The notes under the pieces: generated by a model
Told to the model about the DNA's origin: nothing
Databases searched by the model: none
Seen by the model: only the letters and a program-made list of their open reading frames with translations
Origin: Mangifera indica
Taxonomy: Eukaryota; Streptophyta; Magnoliopsida; Sapindales; Anacardiaceae
Direction of reading: 5' to 3'
Assembly: GCF_011075055.1 (NCBI RefSeq)
Contig: NC_058144.1
Coordinates: 15,305,807 to 15,369,806, forward strand
Length of the DNA stretch: 64,000 bases
In this document: in pieces, positions 48,287 to 60,511 of the stretch
Layout: the number at the start of each line of letters is the position of its first letter
Numbering within the stretch: position 1 is the stretch's first letter
Translations under genes and position numbers: made by a program

Positions 48287-50448
48287 TTGGTATTAGAGCT
48301 AGGTTGATGTGATGGTCATGCCAATAATCTTGTGTTTGTATAGTTTCTAGATTTTATGAACCATGAATTTTTTTTTGTTAAATTGCTTGAAAATTTGAAT
48401 TTTGTGTTTGAATTATTTTAAGTTGAATTTCATGAAAATGATGATTAGAAACATGGTAGAATGAAGCTTGGATATATTTTACATGTTTTGAATTGAAAAT
48501 TGTATAAAAACTACCCTAAATCATCGAAATCAGAGGCTAAAATCAATATCCATGTTGTGGTGTTCAAGTCGTCATTTTGCTAAATTCCAATGAAATTGAC
48601 GTTAGTCATTGGTACAGGGATGACCATTAGTGAGAGAGCTTTAAAACCCTATAATTTCGTACCCAATCGATAGCTAGAAGATGGTGAATTGATGACAACT
48701 GAGAATTAGGGTTCCTTACACAATCGAGTTGAGACCCAATTGTCTAACTTGTTTGATCAATGAGTCAATCAAAACGACTCGAACCAGTCAATGTCTAACG
48801 GGTTGATTGAGTAGCATTAGCCTTGGTCAATATCGATCAACAACCAATCCCTATTGGTGTGTGGAAGAGTGTGAAGGCAAGTGAGACTTTTTTTCTTGAT
48901 ATTAGCAGTGTGTGAGAAATAGTTTTGGCGTGTGTGGTGTTGTTCTAGTATGTGAAGGTGAGTAAGGACATTACCCTGATATGTGAAGGTGCATGTGACA
49001 TTATTTCGGTGCGTGCAAGTGCATTAGACTTTGTTTCTAGTGTATGAGAGCATATGAAACTCTCAAACCAATGTGTGATAGCTTATTGATGCTTGAATCA
49101 ACATTTGAAAGAAATTCAATAGGTCTTACGACACATAGATATGTGTAATTCCTTATTCTGGCTCATGCAAAACTATAACAATGTTTCAAAACACATGCTT
49201 TGCAATCATGCAAATTTGATGACTAAAGACTATTACATGAAGTATAAGATGTGACCATTTGATTGTCTAATGGTATATGTTAGGCGACATATAAAATAAA
49301 TTTTTAGACTTAAAAACAAGTTACATACTTTTAATTGGAAAAAAGATGATACATGGTACACTTATGTCTATGTCTAACCATTAGACTCCTATAATAAATA
49401 TCTTGTTCGAGATAAAAGTAAGAAGAATTTTTAGGATATGTGGATGCATTACAACTTGTTCAAAAGCGACGCATAGTAATGAATGTAAGAAAATCCATTA
49501 TTTTATCGTTTTTCCCAAATCAATGAAGTGTGGGATATGTGGCCTATCACAAACAATATAAGTACTTTATCATGGATAAAGTGACTCAAAAAATTATAAG
49601 GGATAATGACATAGTCCTAGTCATAGTAGTGATGTATTTGTTGTATCATATATTATAAATGTTAAATGTGAGAATTATAAGATTGATATGATTTAATGAA
49701 ATTCTCATCTATAATTAATATTGACGCAATTGGATTGAATTTTAAAATATCAAATATTTGATCCATAGAAAATAATTAGGAACATAGTGAATTTTTGATT
49801 ATATACCTTATGTGAGATATTTTAAATTTTGATGCATGATTATGACAATTGATATGTATTTAATTGTAATAGTTAATATTGTGTCTGATACATCTCTATA
49901 GTCTAATTAATCTTGACATCAAATAATATAATAGCTAATTTGAATAAGGGTGAGAAACTGAATAAAGACAATTATAGCAACTGACATTTAAAGATACATT
50001 ACGTCCTCAAAGAGTAATAGGTCGTATGTGGTATCTTAATCAACCTCATGAATAATGGTCATAAGAGTATCGATAATACCCAACTGTACATTATATAATG
50101 ATGGTTTTGAAAGAAAAGTTTGGTGGAACTGCAATCCCTAAACTGAGGTAGTTGACCATCAAATTTGACAAACATAAGAAGGTCTCTAACAAGTCAATGA
50201 AACATCATCTGAGGTACATGCCAAATATGATTATAGAGTTAAAGTCAACTAAGCAAAATCTAATAGATGAACAACATGTTCATGTAGTAATATGATCTCT
50301 TCTCAATAATTGGGAGTATATGAGAGTAAATATGACCCACAATGAAAAAATAAAGATTTTCTTTTGTTGATATTACTTGCCACATTTAGCTAGAATGAGT
50401 GCTTTGAGGCAGTTGGACTAGGTGCTCATGCATACGTTACAGAGTCGA

Positions 50449-53400
50449 TGTTGGACCCTTAGGTGTTTTGGTGATAATAAAAACATATTTTAAAATTGTT
50501 GATGAGTCCATAAAATGTGTTAAAGTACTACAAATTGGACAAAATGTGAAAAATACAAGAATTGAATAAGAAATGATCAGTAGTCAAGGATGAAGGATTG
50601 ATACAAGGCAAATTTTTAATCGATAACAACTCTTTCATCACTTATTCATAAGGTTAGTAATGCTTTTGGAATTTTGGAACAATTCCAATTGGGATGGAAT
50701 GACCGATACTAATTTTGTATCATTTGTTTGGTGCCAATTGTATGCATGGAATGTAAAGAATGTTTAGTACAGGACTCGATCTCATCAAGTCAACATAGTC
50801 AACGTCAAAAGCCAAGCAAACAAAGTCAACATTTTTGTACAAATTGTTCATATAAGTGTCTAAACCATTTGTAATGAAAAAGTTATTTAGTATGAAGGTC
50901 ACTTACTAAGTCGTTACACATCTCATTCATGGTTATGTATTTCCAAAAACTAAAAGATGAAATAGACGAATGATTGGTACATAAAAACATATCGATCAGA
51001 ACTAGGTGGTGGAAGTATTTAAAGTCGACTATTGGGAATTTTGACTGAGGTGACCTTTAGCTAAAATTAGCGATATTGACTACTTTAGAGAGAAGTCTAG
51101 ACTGTTCACCAGTAGTTTTTAGAAAAAAATATCTCTTTTAAATGTCAACAACTATAATGTCAATTCCAACGACACTATTGCGACCAAAGCCATATTTTTC
51201 CTATAAATTGAGCAAGTTTCAAGTGAAGAAGGGTCAGAAAAGCTCATTGTGCTAATCCTAAGCAAATTCTTCTCAATTCTCTTATATACATTCTCTCACT
51301 AAGCTCAAACTCCTATCTTAAGAGATTTTGTATTTCTATCCTTTAAGAGGCAATTATACACTCAAAAAATGTACTAAAAACCTTGTGGGTGAAATCTAGT
51401 GAAACTAAGTGTAAAGAATCTCAAATTGATAGTGAACTCTAAGATGATTTACTTGGAGAAGTGGACATAAGAGGCTTTCAAGAGAAAGCTCTGAACCACT
51501 CTAAACTGAGACTTTATAAACTCTATTATGTTATTTGAGCATTTAGTCATTGATTGATTATCTATTTTATTGTGTGCATTAATTTTTTTAAAGAACCTCC
51601 TCCAACATAAGAATATGAAAACTAAGTTGAGGTTTCTCAAGTTTCAACATGTAAAGATCTAAAACCTAATTTCAAACCCGAAAAGATGTAGAGATTAGAT
51701 GATGATTTAGAAGGTACTATTCAAAGCCAACTTTCAAACATGATGAGCCTTACAAGTAAGGGATTTTAGGCACTTCATCTTAGCATGAAAGAGATTCATA
51801 CAAGGCTTTATAGATAAGAAAAGAGGTTGAATGGTATATGTAGTATAGTTATTGCTATGGATGTTTATCACTCAATGTCTCTTCAACAACAAGAGGAAAT
51901 CTACCAAAGGTAAAATTAGATTTTATAAAGTAGGACCAGATCATAGAAGAACAAATTCGTCTTCAACAAGAGCTTTGGGAATGGATGGAGAAATATCATT
52001 AATCTTGTTTTCATCACACTTCATCATTTTCCTTTTCATGACTAACATACTTGTAGTCAAATTTTGTCTAACTTTGATGGATGTTGTGCTTGGTTTAGCC
52101 TTTTTGTTTACATTTGTGGATATTAGATTTTAGTTTAAACTTTCATGAATGTTAAACCTTGATACCTTGAGTGTTGCATATATTTGATGGATATTTGTTG
52201 ATATTTTGATGCTTTGATAATGAAAATTTTGATGACTTTTTAATGGATATTGTTTTTTTGATTGTTAACAAAAAGGGAGAGAATGAGGTAAAACAAAGGG
52301 AACTGAGTCAAAATTTTTTTGTTAAAAATTCATATTGGTAATTAAGTATAAAAGAAAGAGGAAGCTCATAAGCTTTTAGAAAGAGGGAGATACATATAGC
52401 TTCTTCAAAATTGATAAAGCATTTTTCAAATTTGACTTAGAAATAATTTTGATAAACTCTTTTATCTTAACTTAATTTTTGTCATCAATAAAAAAATGAG
52501 AGATTATTGAACACCTAGGTATTTTGATGATGATAAAAACGTAAGTTAAAAATGTTAACGAGTCCATAGAATGTGTTAAAGCATCATAAATTAGACAAAT
52601 CATAAATTGGACAAAATGTGAAAATGAAGGAATTGAATGAGGAACTATTAGTAGTTAAGGATGAATGATCAATACAAGTCAAATTTTCAATCGATAAGCA
52701 AGTTGTTCATCGCTCGTTCGTAAGATTGTTAGCACTTCTAGACTTTTGGAATAATTCCAATTGGGTTGGAACAATTGGTACTAATTTTGCATCGTTCATT
52801 GCATACTTATTATATGCACGAAATGAAAAGAATGCTCAGTACAAGACTCATTCTTATCAAGTCAACATGGAAAAAGTCAAGCACAAGCAAACAAAGTCAA
52901 CATTTTTGTACAGACCATTCATACATGCATCTAGATTATCCGTAATGAAAAATTTACTCAGTATGAAGGTTGCTTACTAAGTCGCTATGCATCTTATTCA
53001 CAATTCTATATTTCTGGAAACTAAAAGATTAAAGGGATGAATGATTAGTATATAGAAGTGTATTGATTAGTATCAAGTGGTAGCAACAATTAAAGTTGAT
53101 TGTTGGAAACACTTATTGAGGTTGACCTTAAGCCAAAATTGGTGGTATCAACCATTCTAGAGAGAAGTCTATAACATTCAAATGTCAATAATTATAATCT
53201 CAATTCCAACGGAACTATTGTGACTAAAGCCATATTTTTCCTATAAATTAAGCAAGTTTCAAGTGAAAAGGATAAAAAAAAGCTCATTTGTTAATCTTAA
53301 GCCAATTCTTCTCACTGCTCTTATATACATTCTCTTACTAAGCTTATACTCATATCCTTGAGAGATTTAGTGTACATAAATTGTATTTCTAGTTTTTGAG

Positions 53401-53677
53401 AAGCAATTATACACTCAAAAACTAAACTCAAAATCTTGTGGGTGAAATCTCTTATTAACTATTGCTTGTGGGCAAAATCCAGATGACACTAAATGTAAAG
53501 AATCTTAAATTGATAGTGAAACTCTAAGATGATTTGCTTTGAGAAGTGGACGTAGGAGGCTTGTAAGAGAAAACTTTGAACCACTCTAAACTGTACTATC
53601 TTATTTGAGCATCTAGACATTACTTAATTATATGCATTAGTTTTGTTAAAGATTTTATTTACCCTTATCTAGGTTCA
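50449..53677 (+). mobile_element. Nested non-coding LTR retrotransposon (SIRE-like LTRs)
   Basis: The LTRs are 50449-51607 and 52505-53677, about 1.16 kb each, starting TGTTGGACCCTT and TATTGAACACCT. They share phrases such as 'tggacaaaatgtgaaaa' and 'ggtgaaatct'. A purine-rich tract (AAAAAAATGAGAGAT, 52490-52504) directly precedes the second LTR, as a polypurine tract should. The interior, about 900 bp, encodes no recognisable protein (a 93-codon frame at 51852-52133 has none), so this is a non-autonomous or internally deleted element. It interrupts the copia gag. The two LTRs are clearly diverged, so the insertion is old. Confidence 0.75.
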
Positions 53678-54503
53678 TTTTTCCATTTTACAAGGGTTTT
53701 TCAATCAAGCTGCAAAAGGTTCTCTAACTTCAAATGCAAGTGTTATAAGTCTAAGAAGGGGGAGGAGATTGTACAAGGCTCAAAGAACAAGAACAAACGA
53801 TTAAAATAAAAGACAAGCAAACGTGTTGGAAAAAGTGATAAAATTAAGTTGACATGTTACAATTATAGCAATAATGGTCATTTTGCTTGTGAAGGCATGA
53901 TCAAGAGTTATGAAACTTTTATTTGTAGTATTATACTATTAATTGAATCTCATCTTATATGGACTATAAATTCAGGAACTATAAACTATGCAACTTATGA
54001 AAGAGGAGCCTTCTTAGAATTTTGTCGAATTCTAAAGGAGATGTTATGGATTTATATTAGCAACAACAGAAGTATTGAAGTAAGGGGGATAGATACATGC
54101 AAATTAGTTTTGAGAGGTGGTCGAATCCTGTACCTATATGAAGTCCTATATGCTCTAGACATTCGACAAACTTTGGTCTTAGTTCTTATTCTACTTAAAC
54201 TAGGATATAATTTGAATTTCTCTGGGAACTCTGTTAAAATGTATAATGGTATTGATTTCTCTGGGTTTGGTTAATTATTGAATGTTTTATGGTGTTGGAC
54301 ACCTTTTATTATGATAATGATAATGCTAGTTTTTCATTAGTTGCTACTTCCAATAGTATAATTTAGATGCAAATACATGTCATGCTACATTATGAAACTC
54401 TGGCTAAGATAGAATGAATAGATTGCCATGTGAAGGTTCATTAGGAACTTTCACATAACTTGAGCTATATACATGTGACTATTGCCTGGCTAGAAAAACT
54501 ACT

Positions 54504-54799
54504 AGAAGAAATAGATTGTTTTAGACTTTATATAAATAAGTTAAGAATCAAATAGACAAAAGGATAAAAACCATTTGAAAAAGCTCTAAGAGTTAAACTT
54601 CCTTTGAAACTTATATACTCAGACATTTGTGATCTTATTAATGTAAAGTTAGATATGTTATCTCATATTTTATTACTTTTATAGATGAGTTTACTTGGTT
54701 TAGTTATATCTACTTGATCTTTTATATGTAAGAAGAAATAGATTGTTTTAGACTTTATATAAATAAGTTAAGAATCAAATAGACAAAAGGATAAAAACC
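54504..54799 (+). repeat. Direct duplication of 69 bp, identical copies 227 bp apart
   Basis: Positions 54504-54572 and 54731-54799 are identical by eye (start AGAAGAAATAGATTG, end AGGATAAAAACC). The surrounding copia sequence is heavily mutated, so this duplication is much younger than the element. Confidence 0.85.
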
Positions 54800-57700
54800 T
54801 TAAAAATTGACTGAAGTCATGAGTATATGTCTGAAAAATTCAAGGAATTATGTAATGAGAAGGAATCATAAGGCTACTAACAATTCTAAGAACTCTGTAA
54901 CTAAATCGTGTAGCGGAGAGGAGAAATCGAACTCCATTATAAATGGTTAGGTCAATAATGGCACAAGCAAATCTTCTAATGCATTTTTGTGGTGATATGG
55001 TATTAATTGTTGCTTATATACCTAAATGAGTGCCTTATAAATTAGTTACTTCCACTTCCAATGAGTTATGGATAGATAAAAAACCTAACTTAAATTAATT
55101 GCAACCATAGAAGTTAGTAGTGTTTATCTATGACTCTTCCCATAAATTTAAAAAACTAGGACCAAAAGGAAAGAAATGTATCTTTACAAGGTACTCTAAA
55201 CTTTGAACATTATAAAAGGTATGAGTTTATTGAGAGGTTTCTACTAGAAGATTAACTGAAATTGTATCAAAAGATGTTATATTCATAGAGGATATTTTTT
55301 CTAATAGGGGTGATATTGATAAAGGTCTTTATTTGTATTAGATGAATACAAAAAAAAAAAAAAAAAAAGGCAATAGGTATATCTTATCGTTCATTAGTTG
55401 AGTCTTAAAAAGTAGTACCTTTACTTGTTCTAGATAGTGAAAGCAAATAAGATTGAGCTTCAATCAATTTTGGATAGTGAGAGTAATGATCTTCAATTTT
55501 TGCCTCATCCATCTCAACAAAGTGAGAGCAAATGAGATAGAGCTTCAACTTATTTTGTATAGTAGGAGCAATGATCCTCAATTGTGTAAGAATAGTCGTC
55601 CAAAGGCATATAAGTGACATTTTGAAATTCAAAACAAGGTTTTCATTACCACTCCTTAAGGTGATAAAGAACCTAAAAGTATAAAAGAAGCCCTCTTATG
55701 TCCTCATAAAAAAATGGTAAGATGCATTGGAAGAAGAGATGAAATTCATGAAAATAAACCAAGTCCAAAGTTTGATTGACTTACGATCAGGTTAAAAACC
55801 CATTGGGAATCAAGTGGATTCTCAAAATTAAACGTAATGCGGATGACTCACCATATAGATACAAAGCTTGCCTTGTGGTGAAAATTATACTTAATAAGAA
55901 GGTATAAATTATGAAGAGACATTTTTGCCATTTGTAAAATTTACTTTAGTTAGTTTGATTCTAGCTATAATGGCATATCTAGATTTAAAGTTGCATTGGA
56001 TGAATTTCAAGATAACTTTTCTTAGTGGAAAGTTTGACAAAGAAATCTATATGAATCAACCAATAGGTTTCGTTATTATGGGTTAGAAGCGCAAAGTGTT
56101 CAAGTTTCAAAAATCATTATATGACCTAAAACAATCATCTAATAGTGGTAGTTGAAGTTTCATAAGGCTATAATATCTTATGACTTTAAAATGATTGATC
56201 AAGACCACTATGTTTATGTGAAATAGTCAAATGACAAGTTTATGTGAAATACTTAAATGAAAAATCAACAATTCTATCTCTATACGTAGATGATGTGTTA
56301 ATAACTAGAAATGATTTGAAGTATATGATGACATTAAAGGTTAGTTATCTATGAATTTTGTTTGACATAAAGAATAAGGATGAGGTAGATTACATATTAG
56401 GAAATAAAATGGATCGTTCAAAGAAACTTTTGACTCTTTCACAAGAGCATTATATTCAAAAGATTCTATCACAATATGATAAATTGCAAACTCGTTGATA
56501 CTATATGTCAATGGTGAATTATGAGTATTGAAATGTGTCTTAAAACTTAAGATGAAAGAATAGAGATGCCAAAAGTTCCTTATTCAAATGTCATTGGATG
56601 TCTTATGTATGCTATGATGTATATAAGCCCAGACATTTGCCTCTATTGTTGGGCTGGTTAGTCGATATTAGTCAAATCCTAAAAAAAAACATTAGAAGGT
56701 TGTCAACAGGATATTGAGATATCTAAAAGGCACTGTGGATTATTGTTTGTATTATCAAGGATTGAATTTGTATCTGATTGGTTATTAAGATGCCAGTCGG
56801 GGGGATGATTTAGACAAACGCAAATCAATCTCTTATTATGCATTCTTACTTCGATAGGGCACTATATCTTGAAGTAGTAAGAAATAGAAATGTATAGTCT
56901 AATCCATAATGAAGGCTGAGTTTATAGCCTATCTAGTGATTGTGCAACGAACTATTTGATTAAGAAGATTCTTTATAAATTTGGGTACATAGGACAATAT
57001 TATTGGAGCAAGAAGCTGATATAGCTTGTACAAAAGATCCCAAATTTTATAAAAGAATCAAACATATTGACACTAAACACAATTTTGTAAAAGACATCAT
57101 TTTCATGGAGGAAATGAGTGTACAATATATTGCTACGTATCATATGGTCACTAATCCTTTGACCTACCTTATTCCAAAAGATGTTTATCTTGTATATGTT
57201 AAATTCTTTGGATTGCATAGATTGTGATTGATAAGTTGTTGAGCTTATATATTGTACTAGTGACACAATGTCAAAAATCATGAATTCAAGTTCATTTGTG
57301 TTGAACTTACATGCCAAAGTTTTTGGGTTTTCACTGTATACACATCGTTTTGTTTGAAAGCTTAACAAGATTATAATATTACACAAGTTTGAAATTGGCT
57401 TACTCATATGAGCAATCACTTTTGGTATTGAAAGAATGTGTAAAGATGAGACATATTTGTTGAGAAAGGTGGCGCTAAGAGAGCATGCAAATGAGAGACA
57501 TATTTCTTGATAGAAAGATGATTAATCAAAATGAAGTCGTGGATAGATGTATTTGACAATGACTGGTTCGATTCTCCACATCCAAATAACTAGTGAATAC
57601 CATATATGAATACTTAATAAATACCTACAAGTTTAGAGATGTTTAAGAACTCAAGTTAGGTGCTAAGTGTAGCGACAAAACTAATATCTGTATAGTGTTA

Positions 57701-57827
57701 ATATAATGACATTTATGGAGAATATACTATAATACCCTTAAGTACATTTCAGGAATATTTATGTCTTTTGACCCTATTTTGAGACATTTCTAGTTTTAAA
57801 TATGTATGTTCAAATGTATATATGTAT

Positions 57828-57913
57828 ATATATATATATATACACAAAACAATTACAAAAGAAACAAAGGTATATATATATATATATATACACACAAAAC
57901 AATTACAAAAGAA

Positions 57914-57966
<53 letters not shown>

Positions 57967-57970
57967 TATA
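57828..57970. repeat. TA microsatellite with a duplicated 50-bp unit
   Basis: Two copies of a 29-bp unique segment (ACACAAAACAATTACAAAAG and following, at 57842-57870 and 57892-57920) alternate with three (TA)n blocks, giving a period of 50 bp. Slippage of a microsatellite-flanked unit explains it. Confidence 0.9.
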
Positions 57971-58499
57971 TTAAAATGTATGGACATATATAAAGAGAGA
58001 AAAGTCAAAAAAAGGAGAACTTACGCCTTTTTCCATCATCTTCTCCTGTCTTTTCCAGAAGAAAGAAACCTTCTTCATGCTTTTTCTTTGATTTTGGAAG
58101 GAAAGTAAATGATTTGAAGGGTTTTGAAAGAAAAGTAAGAAAAGAAAAAAAGAGGAAACACTTTGGGAGTCTTGGTAACCAAAAGATCTCTTTCATTTCC
58201 TTTTACCTATGTTTATATATATTAGCTGCATGTTATATGAAGATGTTAGTGTGTTTTGGTGTTGATTTAAGGTACTTTTTTTGATCAAAGAAGGAAGACA
58301 AAAAGGAGGAAACCAATTTAACAAAGATTGGCTTAAACAAGGTAAGTGGAATTATTTTTTGTATGTTTCATGTTTTATGCTTTTGATTCTTTGACTCTAT
58401 GTTATAAATGATGATTTTGAAGTTGAGAAATGTTGTTTTGCCATTTGGGGTATCTATGTGTGTGATTTTGTTTGTGATAGAGAGTTGGATAATATTTAG

Positions 58500-58870
58500 A
58501 GTTTTACCATTGATTTCATCCCATGTTTTGACTACCTTATCTGACGAATCATGAGTGCTATTGTAGCTTGTTGGAAAGCTCCTTGAATCCTTTTTTTAGT
58601 GATATATAGTTTATATGAATTAGAGATCGTTTAGACTGTTAAGTTGCATGAACAAAAAGACTATCTTACTAATAAATAGTAAATATAATTTTTTGCTACT
58701 GATTTCGTCTCACGTTTTGACTGCCTTATCTGATGAATTATTAGTGCAATTATAGGGTTTTGGAAAGCTCTTTGAATCCTCTTTTTAATGATATATAACT
58801 TGTTTGAAATAGAGACTGTTTGGATTGTTAAATTGCATGAATAAAAAGACTGTCCTACCCAAATAAACAG
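58500..58870 (+). repeat. Tandem duplication of about 189 bp
   Basis: Two adjacent copies share phrases such as 'ttttgact(a/g)ccttatctga', 'ggaaagctc(c/t)ttgaatcc' and 'aaaaagact(a/g)tc' at a constant offset near 189 bp. They are diverged at roughly one base in seven. Confidence 0.8.
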
Positions 58871-58897
58871 TCCAATGGACAGTAGTTTACAATTTTT

Positions 58898-59015
58898 GGA
58901 AAAAAAAGAAAAGAAGAAAATGAGGAGAAAAAGAGAAGAAAAGAAAGAAAGGAAAGGAAAGAAAAAGAAAAGAAAAGAAAAATAAAAAGAAAAGAAAGAA
59001 AAACAAGAAAAGGAA
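58898..59015 (+). repeat. Polypurine tract of 118 nt
   Basis: Only three pyrimidines occur in 118 nt (58921, 58983 and 59004); the rest is GAAA/GGAAA repeats. It ends 855 bp before the solo LTR's end, so it is not that element's polypurine primer. Confidence 0.9.
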
Positions 59016-59156
59016 TTTGGGGCTCAAGAGTCAAGGGTCGTCCCAAAAGTATGGTCTGGTGGTTATGGATAGTTTTAGATGGAAGCAAGATTAATAAGAG
59101 ATAACACACACATGCATGCTACAAACTATGAGGGGGTACTTTACACTATACCACTT

Positions 59157-59255
59157 GTAGTAAGACATGTCTGCAGTAGGACACGTCCGTAGTAAAATAT
59201 AGACTCGCAGTAGGGTCTGCTCACAATAGAGCATACTCATAGTAGAATATAATTC
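59157..59255 (+). repeat. Array of six 16-18 bp repeats
   Basis: Units start at 59157, 59173, 59189, 59207, 59223 and 59239, with consensus roughly GTAGTAGGACATGCTC. It lies within the solo gypsy LTR. Spacers are absent and units diverge, so it is a plain minisatellite, not a CRISPR array. Confidence 0.8.
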
Positions 59256-60337
59256 AGATTCAGAAATGGTGTAGTAAGAGAAAAGAAGAGAGCTCGAGTT
59301 TAGAAAAAGTGTCAAATCCCTGTAATCAGCTTCCAAAAGTATCAAATGGATATCAAATGGGACAAAGTGTGACCCAAATAGTAAAAGATGAATTAGATTA
59401 TCCCCTCGATTCCTTGAGGAGGTTATGATATGAGATTGAGTCTTGAAGGTGATTTAAAACAAGAAGGGAGATAGTTTACTTAATTTTTTCCGTTTTATAG
59501 GTACAAGTGATCGAGGTACCTGCGAGGCAGGGTCAGGTCAATAAAGATAAATCTAGGGTGGGGTAGGTTATCTATGGTTTTTGTTACATGCATATGATAT
59601 TGTTGATTTTTGGCCCTATTCATATAGTTGTATAATTATATCTAGGGGCATGTATATGATTACTTTATGATCTCAAATATTTTCAGATGAGTTTTTATAT
59701 GAGATATATACATCTTTTGTTCGCTTCTAGATTTTTAATTTTCTCAAAATAATTTCAAAATGCTTTTAGCGATAAGTTCATTTTAAAATTTGTTTTAAAA
59801 TAAACGCTTTAGATACTAATTCGTAACATTTTTCCTTCGGAAGATAACACTTCTGGGGAAGGATGTTACATATACACTATAGCAGATGCTTCACACCACG
59901 TTTGCATAAGTCAACCAATAGAAGTAGTGAGTGAATATTCTCACTATGTGAAACTTTATAAAGTTTACCTCAATTGGTACCCTTAGATTTTTTAGTGTTA
60001 TTTGATATTTATTCTTAGTGTTTGCATCTTAGCTTGACACCTATGACCACACATCATTCAGTCTATAAAACATGACTAGAAAGTAGCTATGTTTAAATTG
60101 AGATTTTCGAATAGAAAATGAAGACTTATATATTACCTGTATACATTAGCCGGTCGATCTTATCGCTTATATGAGAGATATGACTTTATTATAGATACAT
60201 AGGAAATAACACAATAATATTTAAAGGATTAAAGAGAGTTGGTGTTATCAAGTAAGTCTAAGGTACAAAAGACTAACAATTTATTATATTTTTATTCTAA
60301 TTGAAACGACTATGTTATTTCTCACAGATACATCGTA

Positions 60338-60465
60338 ATACGCTTCAAAGTACAGATTGCTTGTAAAGTCGCATGACACATTTGCAAGTATTGAATATGC
60401 TAAGCTTCCAAGTATAGGTTGCTCGTAAGGTTGCATGACACATTTGCAACTATTGAATATGCTAT
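60338..60465 (+). repeat. Tandem duplication of 62 bp
   Basis: The phrase 'gcatgacacatttgcaa-tattgaatatgct' occurs at 60371 and 60433, with matching upstream 'agta-ag-ttgct-gtaa'. It lies just before the copia 3' LTR. Confidence 0.8.
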
Positions 60466-60511
60466 TGTATGAGACGTTTGTGTCTAAGTATTTGGTTCAG
60501 ATCTCTCATCA

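Larger units (their letters stand above)
48287..57240 (+). pseudogene. Copia gag-pol polyprotein, decayed
   Basis: Gag of the UBN2 type lies at about 50100-50430. After the nested element the gag-protease part resumes at about 53740. The zinc knuckle near 53855 reads CYNYSNNGHFACEG, with the second cysteine lost. The protease active site near 53960 reads WTINSGT where DSG(A/T) is expected, so the catalytic Asp is lost. An unusually long open stretch (53849-54274, 141 codons) covers this. Integrase remnants follow at 54.6-55.3 kb, reverse transcriptase at about 55790-56340 (FLPFVKFTLVSLILAIMAYL, VFKFQKSLYDLKQSS) and RNase H at about 56510-57230. Stops and frameshifts are numerous. The longest open piece is a survivor, not evidence of function. 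Confidence 0.85.
57668..59870 (+). mobile_element. Solo Ty3/gypsy LTR nested in the copia 3' part
   Basis: A 2.2-kb non-coding block beginning TGTAGCGACAAAAC and ending GGATGTTACA, both typical gypsy LTR termini, lies between the copia RNase H and the copia 3' LTR. The 5-bp flanks (ctaag, tatac) do not match. It contains a TA microsatellite, a 189-bp tandem duplication, a polypurine tract and a 16-bp repeat array. Confidence 0.65.

Noticed and set aside
57540..57600. tRNA T-loop-like sequence (GGTTCGATTCTCC)
   Set aside because: No matching acceptor, D or anticodon arms upstream; it lies in copia 3' sequence and is chance.
58855..59109. 84-codon Phe/Leu/Ser-rich frame
   Set aside because: It is the complement of a polypurine tract.
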